From Tenebrio molitor (taxonomy: Eukaryota > Arthropoda > Insecta > Coleoptera > Tenebrionidae), in NCBI RefSeq assembly GCF_963966145.1, contig NC_091050.1, positions 5,580,001-5,644,000 on the forward strand: a stretch of 64,000 nucleotides of DNA, given 5' to 3'. Numbering within the stretch: position 1 is the first letter of the stretch; each line of letters opens with the position of its first letter. Positions 12,000 through 26,900 of the stretch are shown here, piece after piece. The translations under genes were made by a program, and so were the position numbers. The notes under the pieces are model-generated. The model worked only from the letters and a program-made list of their open reading frames with translations, did not search any database and was not told the DNA's origin.

Positions 12000-14900
12000 A
12001 TGGTGGCCGGCCAAAACGTGGACACCCAACAGAATGCTGACATGTATTGTGCCCTTTATGGAGAATACTACCCTGACAATCAGTACTTCATTCAAGGGGC
12101 GCCACCTGAGATGTGTCCAGCGCACGTCTGCGCCATGCAAAGCGAATTTGGTGAGGCACATTCATTCCATTGCTCCCGCGGCGTCCTTTGACACCGTCTC
12201 CCTTTGAATTTTGGTCATTTATGAAAAAATAAAGACAACAGAGGTTTCTTTTGAACCCTATCTGTTCATTCGCAAACGATAAACACCCTGATTATAAACC
12301 TCGAGTACAATTTTAACGTTTGTTCACTTTTTGTTTTGCTGTCATTTACAAAGTCCACCTTTCATTCTCACAATTTGAAATAAATTTTAGCTGCAGTGAC
12401 GCCATACCATAATTTGATTTATCAAAATTTTAATTTAACCAAACAAACTGTTTTTAGGTTCATTCGATTTAAAATAAGTGGATCAAACCAATTTGGTTTT
12501 AATAAACTGTTGTATGATCTTCAATTTTATATACTTTTTTTTTTTTTAATAATATTCCTTAATTATACAAAATGGTAACGTAACAATCCTAAAATTGATT
12601 ATGTAGTATCTACGGTGAAGTGCACTATGGATTTGTTATTTAGTTTAATGGCCATAATAAATATTCAATTAAGTGGTGCAGTAATGGAACATCTAATGTC
12701 ACTTATTGCGAGTTATCGGTTCGCTCAGGGTAAACTACATGAAGAATCAACGCGTTAAATAATGTTTGCCAATCAATAAACAGCTGAAATTGAAAAATCA
12801 CGTTAATGTATGAATTAACATGTTCAAACATTTTAGGTAAATCTTGTATACTAGTCATAAAATCACCATTACTAATATAAATACCTATATTTTTAATGAA
12901 AGAAGTTAAACTATTTTGTAACAAAATGACGTAATTTTTAAATAATTTTCATTAAATGACAAAATATTAAGAAGTATATTTAGACAATCTTGAAACCCTT
13001 TAAAAACTGGATAAACTTGTGCAAATGTTAATCTATTCAGCGATTTTTTCTTGAATTGCACTTGAGTATGAATAAAAAATTTGTACTGATCATTTTGTAT
13101 TTAAACTATGCAGAATTACCCGAATGAAATCAATTGATAAATTAGTAGAGATAAATGTAAAGATGCTGTTATTTAGTAATTAATATTAAGCTCAATGAAA
13201 GTACGGTGATAAAATAACGTACTCGTTCCCAATCTATCTTAAAATTTACATTACGTTCCCACCGCAAATTCTTAATAACATTTTCAAATTTTGTTGGTGG
13301 AGACAAAGGCATGCAACACTCACTCACTGAATTTTATCGTGGATTTTATGTTTATCTGAAACATTTCATTTGATAATTTCGAATGATATATTTATATTTC
13401 AGCATTTTAAATTCCACGATCATTTTGAAAATTAGAATGTATGAAAATATTTGAAAATAATTAGTTCCGCTATCAGTGAGGCATCTAGACGTCAGCCATG
13501 ACGTAAATCAAGAAATAACGTCAGAATACAAATTTATGGATACGACAATGTGTGGGTGCAATTTACAAATATGTTTTTATTTTTTAATCATGAAATGGAT
13601 TTTTTTTATTTCTTTTGTAATGATTTTTTTAATGATCCGGAAACAGCAGCAGTGCATGCGATGATGAAAGTAGTAATACTTGTTTGTACTATATATTTCA
13701 ATTAAAATTGATGGGCCTTAGAAGTTTCATGACCGTCAAACAATCTAAAATTTAGTATAGTTTTTGTTTTATCACGTACTCAATTTATTTTATAGCAAAT
13801 TTGGTTAAAGCATAAAATTTGCATAAATTTAGAATAAAGTTAATAACCTTATCTTTGGGTTCGCTAGTAGGTGAAATCATCCTTATAGAAACAACTTTAA
13901 ATATTTGCGTTTATACCTATGTCGTTTAAAGCGCCTTGTGTGATCTTATAAAATACAAATAATTTTGAATGTTACTAAAGTAGGTACCTATGTCGACGTT
14001 GACTACAGGGGATAGATACTCGTACCTACTTGATTTAGACAAGAATTCCCTCAATTCAAAACGTAATTCTTTTCGAAAGTCCTATCAAACGTCAACTTTT
14101 CAACTTTATTTTAGCTTTCCAAATTAGGTACGACGAAAATACTGCATTATTTTTACACTAACGTAATTTTCAAATACATATGTAGTTTGTTTTTTAACAG
14201 TAAGACCTGATAAAATAAAAATCGACTTTTTAAAATGAACGTGTATCTAGATGAAAATCGTTAACTTTGAATAATTTGTATCGTGTGTTCCAATAAAAAC
14301 TCACTCGCAGTATGCCATGACTATAGAGATAGATAGACTGGTCATGTCGATTTTAGCATCATTGGAAGTAGTTCATTTGTTACTTATATACAAATATTCA
14401 TCATATTGTGAGTTGTGACAGATAACCTATAAATTTACTTTAGTAGATCATTTCACATCTGGTACTAAGACATACTTCACTTTTGTCATGGCTTGCTGCG
14501 AGTGAGTTTTTTGTGGAACACACGATATATTAAGCCGCGAAATCATTTTTTAACGTACCGAACAAAAAATTGTCGCCAAGGCCGCTTGCGGCCGAGGCGG
14601 ACAATCTCGAGGATGTTAAAGGATTTCTTAGCCCAGGTATACACAACATTTTTTGTACAACCGAAAGTTTGTAATTATCATAAAACGAACAAACAAAATT
14701 GGCTTCACTGTCAATAATACAAAAATACGTCGGTATGGAAATGACATAAATAAAACAATTCATTTTGTAAATACATATGTAATCGTAAAAATGCCGGAAG
14801 AGAGTTGTAGTGAAAGTTATGTTTCAGTTTCGTGTAGGTACTGCTCCAGAGTTAAAAAGTACGTTTTATGAATTTTGCGGTTTCTAATTTCATACCCGAA

Positions 14901-17900
14901 AAATCCAAACGCCAGGCTTACATGGAAACTCTGATTTGTATCAAATATTAAAATGACATTTACTTTACCAATGGCCTCGAAATATGGTTACACAGAATAG
15001 TTATTTGTGTATCAAGGCCCAAAAAGTGCTTTTTGTTCGTCCAAGTCTGGGTTTTCTTGTCGAGGCACAACCGAGACTTGAAAACATGCGAGGACAAAAG
15101 GCACTTTTTGGCCGAGGTGCACATTAAATTTTTTGAGGCGCCGCACGAACTATATTGACATCATTGGAAAAATTACAGTAAAACGAGAAATTTACAACAT
15201 GTTTGCAATACAATTACTTATTTACATAATTTATGGTGACAGGACAATTATTGTGAATATCATCTGCGATGTCCGTCCGGCGGCGTATTATACATCACTT
15301 TGGCTGTTGTATTAGATATTTCTTCATCATGCTGTTGCTATCGATTATATGAACGTTCATTTTCTTATTGTGCACCAAATAAGCACCAGAAATAAACGAT
15401 ACAACACTTTTTCGGGCAAATAAAACACTTTGATTAAATTTAACTGTCAAATAATCATTTGTTTTCAGTCGGTTTACTTGGTTTCGTTGTTAACTAACTA
15501 AACAGACCAATAGATAGCCTGAAAAGTGCATCCGAAAAAGAGTTACTTATTGTCCGCATGGGAGTACGTAAAATTACCTTTTTCATTAAGGATGCCTAAA
15601 AAATACGTTCAAGATGATAATAAAGTATAGTAAAGATGAACTGATAAAGTTTGCCCAGCGAGAGATGGGTTGACATAAAAACCACTAAATTCTACGTAGA
15701 GGAAGTAGTACCTAGCGCACGTAAAATTTGAAATATATCCTTTAAGCAGTAACATATTTGCCTTGAAATTATGCTCCAATGAATGTATTCTAGTGCTTTT
15801 TGTAATGTTGGGTTAATTTAATAGATACAATTAAAAATCTCCCAATCTCTCGCTGGGCAAAGAATAGCAACAACAAATTTTTTTAAAACATATTGTAGAG
15901 CTTTTTATAGAATAATACGACAGTTATTACTTATTAGAAATTTAAAAAACATAAACACAAAAGAAATAGTTATTTATATAACAAGCCAGTGAACTCAGGA
16001 GTTTATACAAAAACATTTTGGCGCCCCATAAGTTTAAATAAATTTCACAAATTCTGTATCACAATTTATTTGTTATTGGTAGTATTAAAAGTACAGCTTT
16101 GGGCATAATATATTGCGATCCAAAAGTCTTTCTATCAAGTGGGTCATGACAGTGGAACCGAATGCCGTTGGGCTGCAGCATATTTGGCGCATATTTAAAT
16201 GAAAATTCAAAATATGTTTTATTAGTCTGTCCGTATCCTTTGATATTTTTAATTTCACATTTTTATTATTTTATGGTGTAATTATAATAATTACTTGATA
16301 GAAAAGACTTTTGGATCGCTCGGTATAAATGACCACTTTCACGAAACGCAGATTTGGCAGTTTATCAGAATAAATGTCAAAGGGTAACGTACAGAGCACA
16401 CTACTTTATGTCCAATTTTATATTTGAGTTAAAAAATTGCACGTTACCGCACTTTTTTTAACGCAAACGCGTGAAAAAAATAACCGCTATGACACTTTTT
16501 TTAACGCTTCTAACCGATTTAAAAATCACATATTTTATGAACGCAAATAAATGAAAAAAACCTGTGCATTTGATTTATTTTATTTATTAAACTGAAATAA
16601 GATACACACAATTTTATTCCTTGTGGTTATTGGTTATATCTAGGATGAATTTTTATCTAGTGTGGTGAGTAAAACGGAATTCATTGTCAATCTTCTATTG
16701 AATTCTCGGCCGCAGTATGTTCAGAATCAACAAAAATTATGTTTTTAACAACCTCTTTTTTTTTATACTGGAAATTATTTCTGTGAAAAGAAAACAAACC
16801 GGTCATATCAGAGAACTTTAGCAAAGGACTGCTTGTACCTACATCTAAATAACGTAAACACATACATGCATTATGAAGAATGATTTTATTTTATTAAACT
16901 GGTACGTTTGTATAAATGCATTATCAAAGAAGATGTAAGAAAGCATGAAAGCAAGTATGTACACATGTTTACGATCCGTCTGAGACGATGAGGTCGGTTA
17001 TCCACTGGTGATAACTGATAACATTTCTTACCATCGGTAAAGTTGGAAAACTGTTCACACAATTGTCCTTTTGATTTTACCCCATGAAAGTCTTCCAGAA
17101 TTGATGCCACAGTGTCGGTACATACAGGTTAGTGATAACGTGTGCACAAAATTAAAAATAGCAAGTATTTTTGATTATATGAAAAAACGCTGAAATAGAA
17201 GATATCTTAAGAAGTTTTATGTGAATATCATTTTGACAGGTGTACTTACTAATACGTTACTAAAACGGCATCGAACATTTTTTACTATATCCATATTTTA
17301 CGCCATATAACTCTTAGGGCCGGTTGCACCAACGCCAGTTAAAGTTAACTGTAGGTTAAAATGCTTCGTTACTTTAGTTACCTATTGTTATAACAATGTT
17401 TTCGTATATTTTAATCTGTAGTTAGGTTTATCTCACGTTGGTGCGACCGGCCCTTACTCGTTAAAGATAACAATATGTTACTTAAAAAAAAATTTAAAAA
17501 CCACATTACAAAGTTCAAATTTTTATATTTTGAAATATGTATCACCAAGGAACTGTTCAAATTTCAAATTGGTTAGAATAAAAGTTCAAATTGTAGTCCA
17601 TTTACTAGTGTCGAACATTTTGAACAAAGGATTGAGTAACATCGGGAAAAATGATAGTTATAGCAGAAAGTAAATCATCTTGACGAAGTTGGAAATAATG
17701 CGTAGCAGTACAACGTTCGTCGAAAAAATAAGGGCCAATAAGTCGTTGACGGACTTAGATGCTGGATGTGTGGATTTTTTTGTGACCAACAGCGACAGTT
17801 GTTATAACGATTAACAATGCCGTTCAGCAAAAAGTTACTTCGTAAGAGAAAATGGAATACCTATCTGACAAAAAAAAACAAAACGTCACCCACGTCCAAC

Positions 17901-20900
17901 TGGACATGGTAAGCGTGTAGTTTTTTTTTTTCTGAACAATTTGACTACTGACAAGAGAGATTCTCTTACTTATTCGTGGAATTTAGGGACAATTCTAACA
18001 ACAATGGAACCTGCAGTAGGTCTCTTCGGGTGCTTCAAGTTAAAGAAAGTACAGACGTCCCCATTGCTCCGTTATCTATTCCCATACCAAACCATCTGTA
18101 ATGTATCAATTCTTTCTTTGTAAGTTAGAGGTGTTATTTTTATTTTGATATTCAAACTAGTAGAACATTTAGACAAAACACCTACTACCAATAGCGGATC
18201 TTATTAAAATTATACTATAGTTTGTCCAGTGAGAGATTGGTTCACATAAAAATCACTAAATTCTACGCAAAGAAAGTACTGCAGTTGGTTGCAAATAAAA
18301 CAGGAACTGTCAGAACAAAATTGACACATTTTTAAAATTTTCATAGTGTTGAAACCTTCTTACGAGAGATAGGTTAGAATTATTGTTAAAATTAAATGAC
18401 ATTTTTAAACATCATTTGATACTTATTGTCAAGTAGACAATTAATTGACAAATGGACAAGACCAAATTTACATTAGGAAAATTTTCTTTTCCCGTTTTTT
18501 TCGCAACCAACTGTACCTAGCGCCCGTAAAATTCATTTTTTGCCCTGAAATTATGCTCTAATTAATGTATTCTAGTGCATTTTGTAGTGTTAGGTTCCAA
18601 GCCTACAATTTAAAATCTCCCAATCTCTCGCTGGACGAACTATAAAAGCTTCGCAACATTTTTGAGGAGCTTTCAAAATATTAAAATACAAAGATCTTTT
18701 AAATGTGTACAATGCTTTTTCTGACAAGGAACACGTTTTATCGTAATTGTTGACAAATAAGTGAAGTAAAAAATGCATTATGGTTCCGTTTCAAAAGCGT
18801 CAGATGAGTCATAGCGTCGTCATAGCAACGGATAACTCTTTAAGTTGAATCCAATCGAATGTTGTGCATTATTTTGTTACCACCCTATATTTAAATCAGG
18901 ATAATAATTAAATTTTTACTTAATTTCTACTAATTAAACCTACGTAAAATTTTCCTTTTACATATAACAATTGATGACGACCTCTCTGCCTACCCACATA
19001 CCTGTCAAATCTAATGTTACAATAACTTTTTGATTATTTTCATTTGTTCCACTTTCCTTAGATTTATGAGTCAAACGATTTTAAACAGTTTTGTATACAC
19101 TTACATCGACTCATTGTTGAATTGTAAATTAAAAAAGTATCATTCAATTTTGAAATAAACGACGTCATATATATTTTGGTTCACTTTTTACTCAATAAGA
19201 GTGCACAACCTCACGTACAGTGCAGTTCGTTTGGATAGTTAATCAAGTGGATGCATCGTTACCAAATAAAGAACAATGAAGTTGTGTTAATGATGTAAAT
19301 TTTTTATTTATTGTAAATCAGCCAATGTATTGGTACTTTTCACTACAATATGTTACGTAACAAAGAACGTTATCAAACACCAAGTTAAAAAGTGGAGATT
19401 TGTTTTGTACAATTTCAGAGATCGAATAAACAGTAAATAACTTTTCTTTTGTTGTATATGTAATTTAATAATAATTCAGAAACATTGGAAAATTGCTTGC
19501 CTATCGGCCCAACTTTGTAACAGAGCAACGTTGTCAACACAGTCTTTGTGCCCCAACGAAAACATGTTATAGGAAGGCGCTGGAATTTTATTTTTCAGAA
19601 ATGAAAGTCGTTATGAGAAGGTCAAACGGTAGCCTATACCTATGCCAACAACTAGAGGACATTGGCATCGTCAAGGACGTCTTTGGTCCCGGCTGGCTCC
19701 AGGTGACTGGTTAGTCTGCGCGCATCGTGAATTGCAACCTGTCCAGTGTCCACGAATGCTGCCTCTACGTTAAGAGAAACCTTGATTTGAATAATATATT
19801 ATGTACAATCTAGAATACAATAATAAATCAAGGAATTGTATTAAATCAAAAGTTACAAAATTTTTTCTCAGTATCTATTTTATAAACTACATCCAGGATG
19901 TATCAAAACGACCGCACCAACTACTTGTAATCATATAGAGTGAGAGGAAACGTGCAAAAATAATACAAATGTTCTCCTGATGCTTTTTTGTTTTTTCTTA
20001 TTTTTCCACATTTTTTTTTTGTTGACATATACTCGTACAAGCACATGATTAATTGACTAAGATTTATTCAAAAATTGCGTAACAAAAATTTTAAGTTTTG
20101 GATATTTTAATTTCAGTAGCCAGCTTTTTTCGGAAATGTAGTGTGGGTTGCATTTTCAATTCCGTGGGGCTCATTATCACTCGTGAAATACCCTGTATAA
20201 TTGGAACAAAAACATTTTTTTCCAAGAACATTTTTGGTTAAAATTTTCTAACTTCAACACACTGTAACTTTTAATTGCAGCTGGGATTTTTTTTTTTTAT
20301 GTTCTCACTGTACAACTGCTAGTAGTTGGTGCGTTCGTTTTGAATCACCCTGTAACTATTTACATAGATGATTTTTATTTATTTTAAGGCGCCACAATTA
20401 TCTATATATGTAATTGTGGCGCCTCAAAATAAATAAAAATCATCTATGTAAATAGTTATGTAGTTTATACAATATATACTGCGAAAAATGTGTGCTTTTT
20501 CCTAAATAAAGGAGGACTAAAACACAACCGTGTTTTAATTAAAAGTAACATTCTTAATAGATGACTACAGAGATTTTAGCAATCGATAACAGTAAACTGA
20601 ATAGTTGTGGTTTCAAAGGAGAAACCAGACTATCGAGATGGGTACAAAAAGTTGAACGTATCTCAGCGCATCATTTTAGGGTAGCAGAATATTGCAAACT
20701 TTTTAACAAAAAAAAAAAACAAAAAAACGCAAATGCTACATTCTCAAGGTTTATGGTTTAATAAAATCAATAACGAATTATCGAAGTCATGAAGAACTGT
20801 AGTAAAACATTTCATATGAAAGAAATGATGACTTAATAATTTCATTCTTCGCCAGAACGTATTAATCTTGTGATAATAAAACTGAAATTATCCTTGATAC

Positions 20901-23900
20901 CAGAATTGAAAATAAAAATTTATGTAAGCCATGTACCCGAACGTTTTACGAACTGTTTTATAGCTGCCAATAAAGTTTGTTGTGATTGGTAGTTTTTTTT
21001 AATATTGAGTTAAAAGAATTATCCTGTATTCGAATTAATTTTATTTATTATTGACAAAATTTACGAATAAAATTAAATTGATGAATAGTAATTTGAATTA
21101 AAGATAATGGTAAATATGATCGACAAAATCCACTAGATTTTAATTATGAACTTTTGAAACCAAAAAATGAAGCTCGCTATAGATTTTTTTTAATTAGAAT
21201 ACATTTTCATTGTAAATCACTACCTGTGTTAATATTCTCAATACGAAATTCTATGTTGCTAGTAGTTTTGATAATTGAAACATTTTTTTGTTGCGGTGTT
21301 TGTTGTTAATTTTTGCGTGCATAAGAATATAAGACCTTTCAGTTGTGATAATAAAATCTCACAATTAAAAAAAGTGTAATTTAAACGTATTTGGAATAAA
21401 CAGGCTAATAAAAGGCCGTATTCGTCTAGACTACAAGCAATTATGTGCGTCAGTAGTGGCAGGGCAGAACTAAAAATGTGAACGTCTCTTGAGGCAGTGA
21501 CATTTATTTTAACATCCTGTGTTGAGATGAAAAAAAACAATTGTTGTTTTTGTTATTATGTAGTTCTGCTTTATGAATTTTTCACGGTACTGTCAAGAGA
21601 TTGTAAATGTTTGTAGCAATTCTATGCCATACAAAAATGTATGTTGATCTTGCATTAACATTATGCATATTGTTCTAGGTCCTGTAACAGTTCCGATGGT
21701 ATCAACGAATTCATCGCCACCCATTGCAATGCCAGTACAAGTTCCTCCAGGTCATGTCTTACAACAAATTGTTGACGAGAGCGGCACCTTGCGCCATGTG
21801 ATACTCTCCCCACAACCTCCAACCGGACTCGTGCCATTAACCTCACATAATCCTCAGCACTATGTAAGTTCAGTGGGAAAGCCCAGAGAAAGCCCTAATT
21901 AGTCTAAAACTTGTATGCCATTATGTTGTTACTGAATGATAGTCGGGACTTTCTTTGTCTAGACGTTCTCCTTCCAAGGGACAAGGTGAAACGTTTCTGT
22001 TATTGTAGGTACTTCGTGATTATTCCTTACAAAAACAGTTCGCTAATGTGAATATACATATTTTTTATTCACATTATCCAAATGTAGTCGGTAATTGAAA
22101 TATGAATTAGGGTTTTAACGAGGGTCGCATTATATTTAAAGAATATTCAATTGAGCAGTCATCTATGAAACTCACCGTTTGAAAAGAAATATTTACAAGT
22201 TAGAAGAACTCTCCCGCAAGAGGCCTCCGGATACATCTCAAGTGCGTCGTACGTCCTCAGTACCGTTTTACAATCGCCCGATTTGATCCAGTACAATAAC
22301 ACCACGATTGGCGGCAATCCGGACCTCTTACTATTTGTCGTTCATGAATTATTACTCTAATCTTGTACGATAGATTGCCACGTATTGATATACGCATATT
22401 GGTTTTAACCCTCGTGCCATTATTGCACAGCAGAATAAACATCATGAATTATACCGCACTGTATCGGGAAACAATATAATGAATAATGCAATCAAGAGAA
22501 GAACTTTTTCTTCATTTTCCAATTACATACATATATTTATTATCAGCAATTTTTGTACATCCCCGTCATTTAGTATTAAATACTTTGTGATCTTTTATAA
22601 CACTCCAAAAAAATTAATCATAAGAAAATATAAAAAGGAAAAATACGCGGAAAAAGAATGAAGCAACGTTTTTAATAACAATGAATATTTTTCTGAGTGG
22701 TTAAATGTTTATTTAATTACCTGGAGGTATTTGTTATTCATAAAATACCGAATCAAAAGTTTTTTTTAGAAATTGGATTTGAATTTTAGGCATCGTATAT
22801 TTCGAGAGTAAGAAACTAAACGACCCTAACAATTAAGAAGTTCATATTTTCCGGTCCATGTACCATGTAACATTTTAATTGGTATCGTCTGATTAACTCT
22901 CATTAGTTTTGAATTTCTTATTAACCTTAATCTGCATAGAGAGCTTAAAATGCATTTTTTTTTCGTAACATACCATTATAAAAGGGGAAGCTGCTCATTA
23001 GAAGCGTTTTAATAATAATAATTGTGTTTACATAAAGCTTGAGGTCATTTAAATTTTTGCTAAAGTGGAATAAAAGCAAAGATGGTTGAAATCACTTTTT
23101 TTAGTACGAGTAATTACATAAAAGATTGGTTTTTAGAAATTTTATGAAAATCAAACTGTGCGAGGATCCCAACTCGCTTCTTTTATTGTAAAAAACCACC
23201 AGCATTTTCGATCCGTCTTAAAACATTATTTAAACCTCCATCTCACTCGTACAACTTTGACGGGAATCGATAAAATCTCTTTAAAGTTGTCACATTTATC
23301 TTCGCTTTTATAATTTGTAGAGACATCGCAGAAGTATGAATTATTATAGCTTCATAGCAATGTGTAAATTATTAAACAATGAATAAACGGTTATCGGTTA
23401 GTACAACTCGACATATATATTTTGTCTTTTTGTATTAAGCGCACATGTATTAAGTTCAGTTGCCATTATTTAATGTTAACATTTATTTAAGCGAATAACT
23501 TTACTGTTATTTATCTGTTTTAAATGAGCTGAAGTAATTCCCCGTCAGAAAACTGATAAAAGGACAACACAAATTATATTTACCCCAGCCATAATAAATC
23601 AATAAACCACAATTTTTTAAAGTGTTGGCGTAAATGTTGGACACGTTACGAATGAGTAATGCGGAAGTCGTTATCCGGAGACATACTATATAACACTTAA
23701 ACTTAGATAAATAACAGTGCAGATGGCAGATAAGGTTGATATCATTTGTGTGGTGGTGTAAATTTCGTTGTTATTATATTTTACTATAAACACGTTGTTT
23801 TTCAGTCACAATCACGTCCAATTTTAGAAACACTTTCATAATTCGGGAAAAAACTGCAGTTACGAGTTTTGAACTACACACATATGAAATTGTTAACCAA

Positions 23901-26900
23901 TGTTTTCGTATTTGTACAATCTTCAACACTAATGTTTATAAATAATTTGTTGATAAATAATATAATCAAATTGAAAATCCCCTTTTAATTTTGAGAAATG
24001 TTTGCTCTCTCGAAATTCCCGCAAGACTGATAACTGAGAATGTCCGTTTTTGTTTTGATTGTTTTAATTTATAAAAGAGATATTTATTTATCAGTATTTT
24101 TTTCATTGATAAAATTATTGTACGTAGTAATGGCTTTATTAAAGTTGCCGTTAGCAACTGTGTGTGCTGGAAACTGCTACTCTTATCACATCCACGTTTC
24201 GCTGTTTATGAATGACGTAGACCAACCAACGAATCAGCTATCGTACAGTCCTACGTGTATTTATTTGTGGTGCTGCATACGTGTATAAATTGTGAGCGCA
24301 TTTTATTCTGTTAAGAAATGACCAACGTAAAAGAAGAAAAAACAATTTCAGAAAGAGAGGTAATAACAATTTGTGTATTCAAAAATGTTTATTGGCAGAT
24401 TACGCTTTTTAATATATTTGGTCAGATTAGTAAAAATTGTTAACGTATGTTGTTGGCATGATGTTCGGGGAATCCATTGATAATAATGCAACATAATACT
24501 TAACAATTATTAATCATTGGAATTTGATAAATTGCGAAGAATTCAATCAAAAACACATTGCTCGCGTCTGATCACATTGAATGTAATTTATGTCTTCGTG
24601 CATTTAAGCCAGTATAAATGTACTTAAGTAAATCAGTTCAGAAAGTGTTCCAGTTAATTAAACGTTTGAGATCATTTTCACGTTGTTTTAGGGTGCCGGT
24701 CCAGGGAATAGCACAAATCAACCGCAACAAGCATTCTATCAAGGCCTACCAACGGGTTTCCCCGCTTCCCATTTCCACACCAGTATACCACCAGGGCATC
24801 CAGGACCCAGTCCCACTCGTCTCGGACATTCCCCACCTTTAGGTCAAATTTATTATAAAGATGAACGAACTAAGCGACAATATATTAAGTTGAAAAAAAA
24901 ACATCAAGACAAACTCAAGTTGGACAGTATGCAAAAAGACTTGGTCAATGGTTTGAGGAGGCCGTCAGCCAAAGAAAAAGACATGAACAGTGTCGGCACG
25001 TCGGAGGACGGTGAAGAAAGCAGTATTCCAGATGAAGAGGATTCCGTTCAAATCATTGCCGATATTTTGTCATCCGTCCAGGCTCCAAAGGTACAATATT
25101 CACGGAGTAAATAGATTAAATTGTGAAATAATGTGTTTCGTAATGTAGAGAAAGCGAATAATTTTCAAAAATGAGATTTTTTGAACATGAGGTCTGAACC
25201 ACCTCGAGTACTGCAACCGATTAATTATATTTTGTTTCAGGTATCTGAACTGAGTTCCCGAAGTGCCTTATTGTTGTGGGCGCCGCCCACCAAATTATCC
25301 GAAGCTTCAAACACGGACAGTCCCGAGATAGATGTTGGTGATTTGCGTTACGAAGTATTACTTAGTGATAAGAGTAAAGAGATGAAGTTTAAGTCAATAT
25401 ACAGCGGCACTTCGCTGTCTTGTCGCATACGGGATCTCAGGCCAGGCCAAGAGTATTCCGTCTGTCTCCAAGTTCATTACGATGAACTGCAGGGTTCCGC
25501 AACTGATCCGCTCAAATTCACAACTCCTCCTTGCGAACCCGATCAACCGCAGCCACCCAAACTGCACCAACGACAGAAAACTTCTTTACAACTCAAGTGG
25601 AACAACGTGAACGATAACGGATCCCACATAACCAGTTACATACTCGAGTACGACGAAGGCAAGGGAGGCGAGTTCGTGGAATTCCACAGGAGCAGAGTGA
25701 AGCAGTACACGATACATAAGTTGCAACCAGCGACCCCTTACAGGTTCAGACTGGCTGCCGTCAACGAGATCGGCAAAAGCAGTTACTCCGATGTAGTCAC
25801 GTACAATACCTGCAACAATCCTCCGACAAAACCTGCACCGCCTGACCTAGCGGAAGCTTCGATCAATACTCTTCACTTACGGTGGAGCAGAAGGCCTATA
25901 GATGACGACTTCATGCTGCAAATGAACGACTCGAGCACTAGTTACCGTCCCGTATATAACGGAAGGGACACGTATTGCATTTGTTCAGGTTTAAGTAATT
26001 TTACTGAATACAAGTTCCGATTGCGCGCAGAAAACGACGGAGGTCAGTCGCCGTGGTCAGACGAAGTCACTTACAAGACGCTCCCTGACCGTCCGAAGGA
26101 ACCGTCGAAGCCTATAGTTAAAGGCCGAATCCATGCCCATTCGTTCAGATTGAAATGGGAACCTCCAAATTATACCGGTGGTGCTGACATAACTGAATAT
26201 ACATTAGAAGTGAATTCTGGTAGTGGATATGAAGTTGTTTATACTGGTAAAGAAACGGAAGCTGTCTGTGATAAATTGACCCCTGGCACTACCTACCAGC
26301 TGCGTGCTAGCTGTACTAGTGCCGGCGGTCGTAGCAACTATTCAAATCCGTGCACGGTGACGACGGACGCAATCGGTCCGGGTCAGTGCGCGGCTCCCAA
26401 GATGCACGGCAAGCCCAAATCAAACAGTATCACGATCAGGTGGTGCCAACCCGACTATAACGGGGGAGCCCCCGTCATGGAGTACGAAGTGGAAATGGCA
26501 AGTCCACCCGACCACGTTCGAAATCTAGTTTGTAAAACTAAAGAAACTGAATGTACAGCCGTGAATCTCAGTCCGGGCTGTGAATATATATTCTTTGTGA
26601 GAGCCGTCAACAGGATAGGTCCAGGACAGTGGTCGGACCAACTGAAAGTTACCAGCGGAGCAGCTCCGCCAGATGTTCCCACGCCCCTGTCGACCGTTTG
26701 CAAATCACCATTCCACATATTCGTCGAGTGGCCGGAGCCTCAGTGTAACGGAGCCCCCATTCTCGAATATAGACTAGAAGTTAGCACAAAAAATACAACG
26801 GAAGACTTCCATTTAGTGTACCAAGGGTCAGAAAGCTACCATGACGTCAAAGGCCTCAACCCGTTCACGACATACTACTTCCGGGTTCAAGCATGCAACT

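Noticed and set aside
11956..12207. Alternative frame over the first FNDC3 exon
   Set aside because: It overlaps the frame that joins in phase to exon 2 and starts with a non-supported codon. Considered a shadow.
19704..19709. Donor CAG/GTGACT at the end of FNDC3 exon 2
   Set aside because: Joining it to 21679 gives an immediate stop. The donor ACTG/GTTAGT six bases later gives TGPVTVPMV, as in the family.
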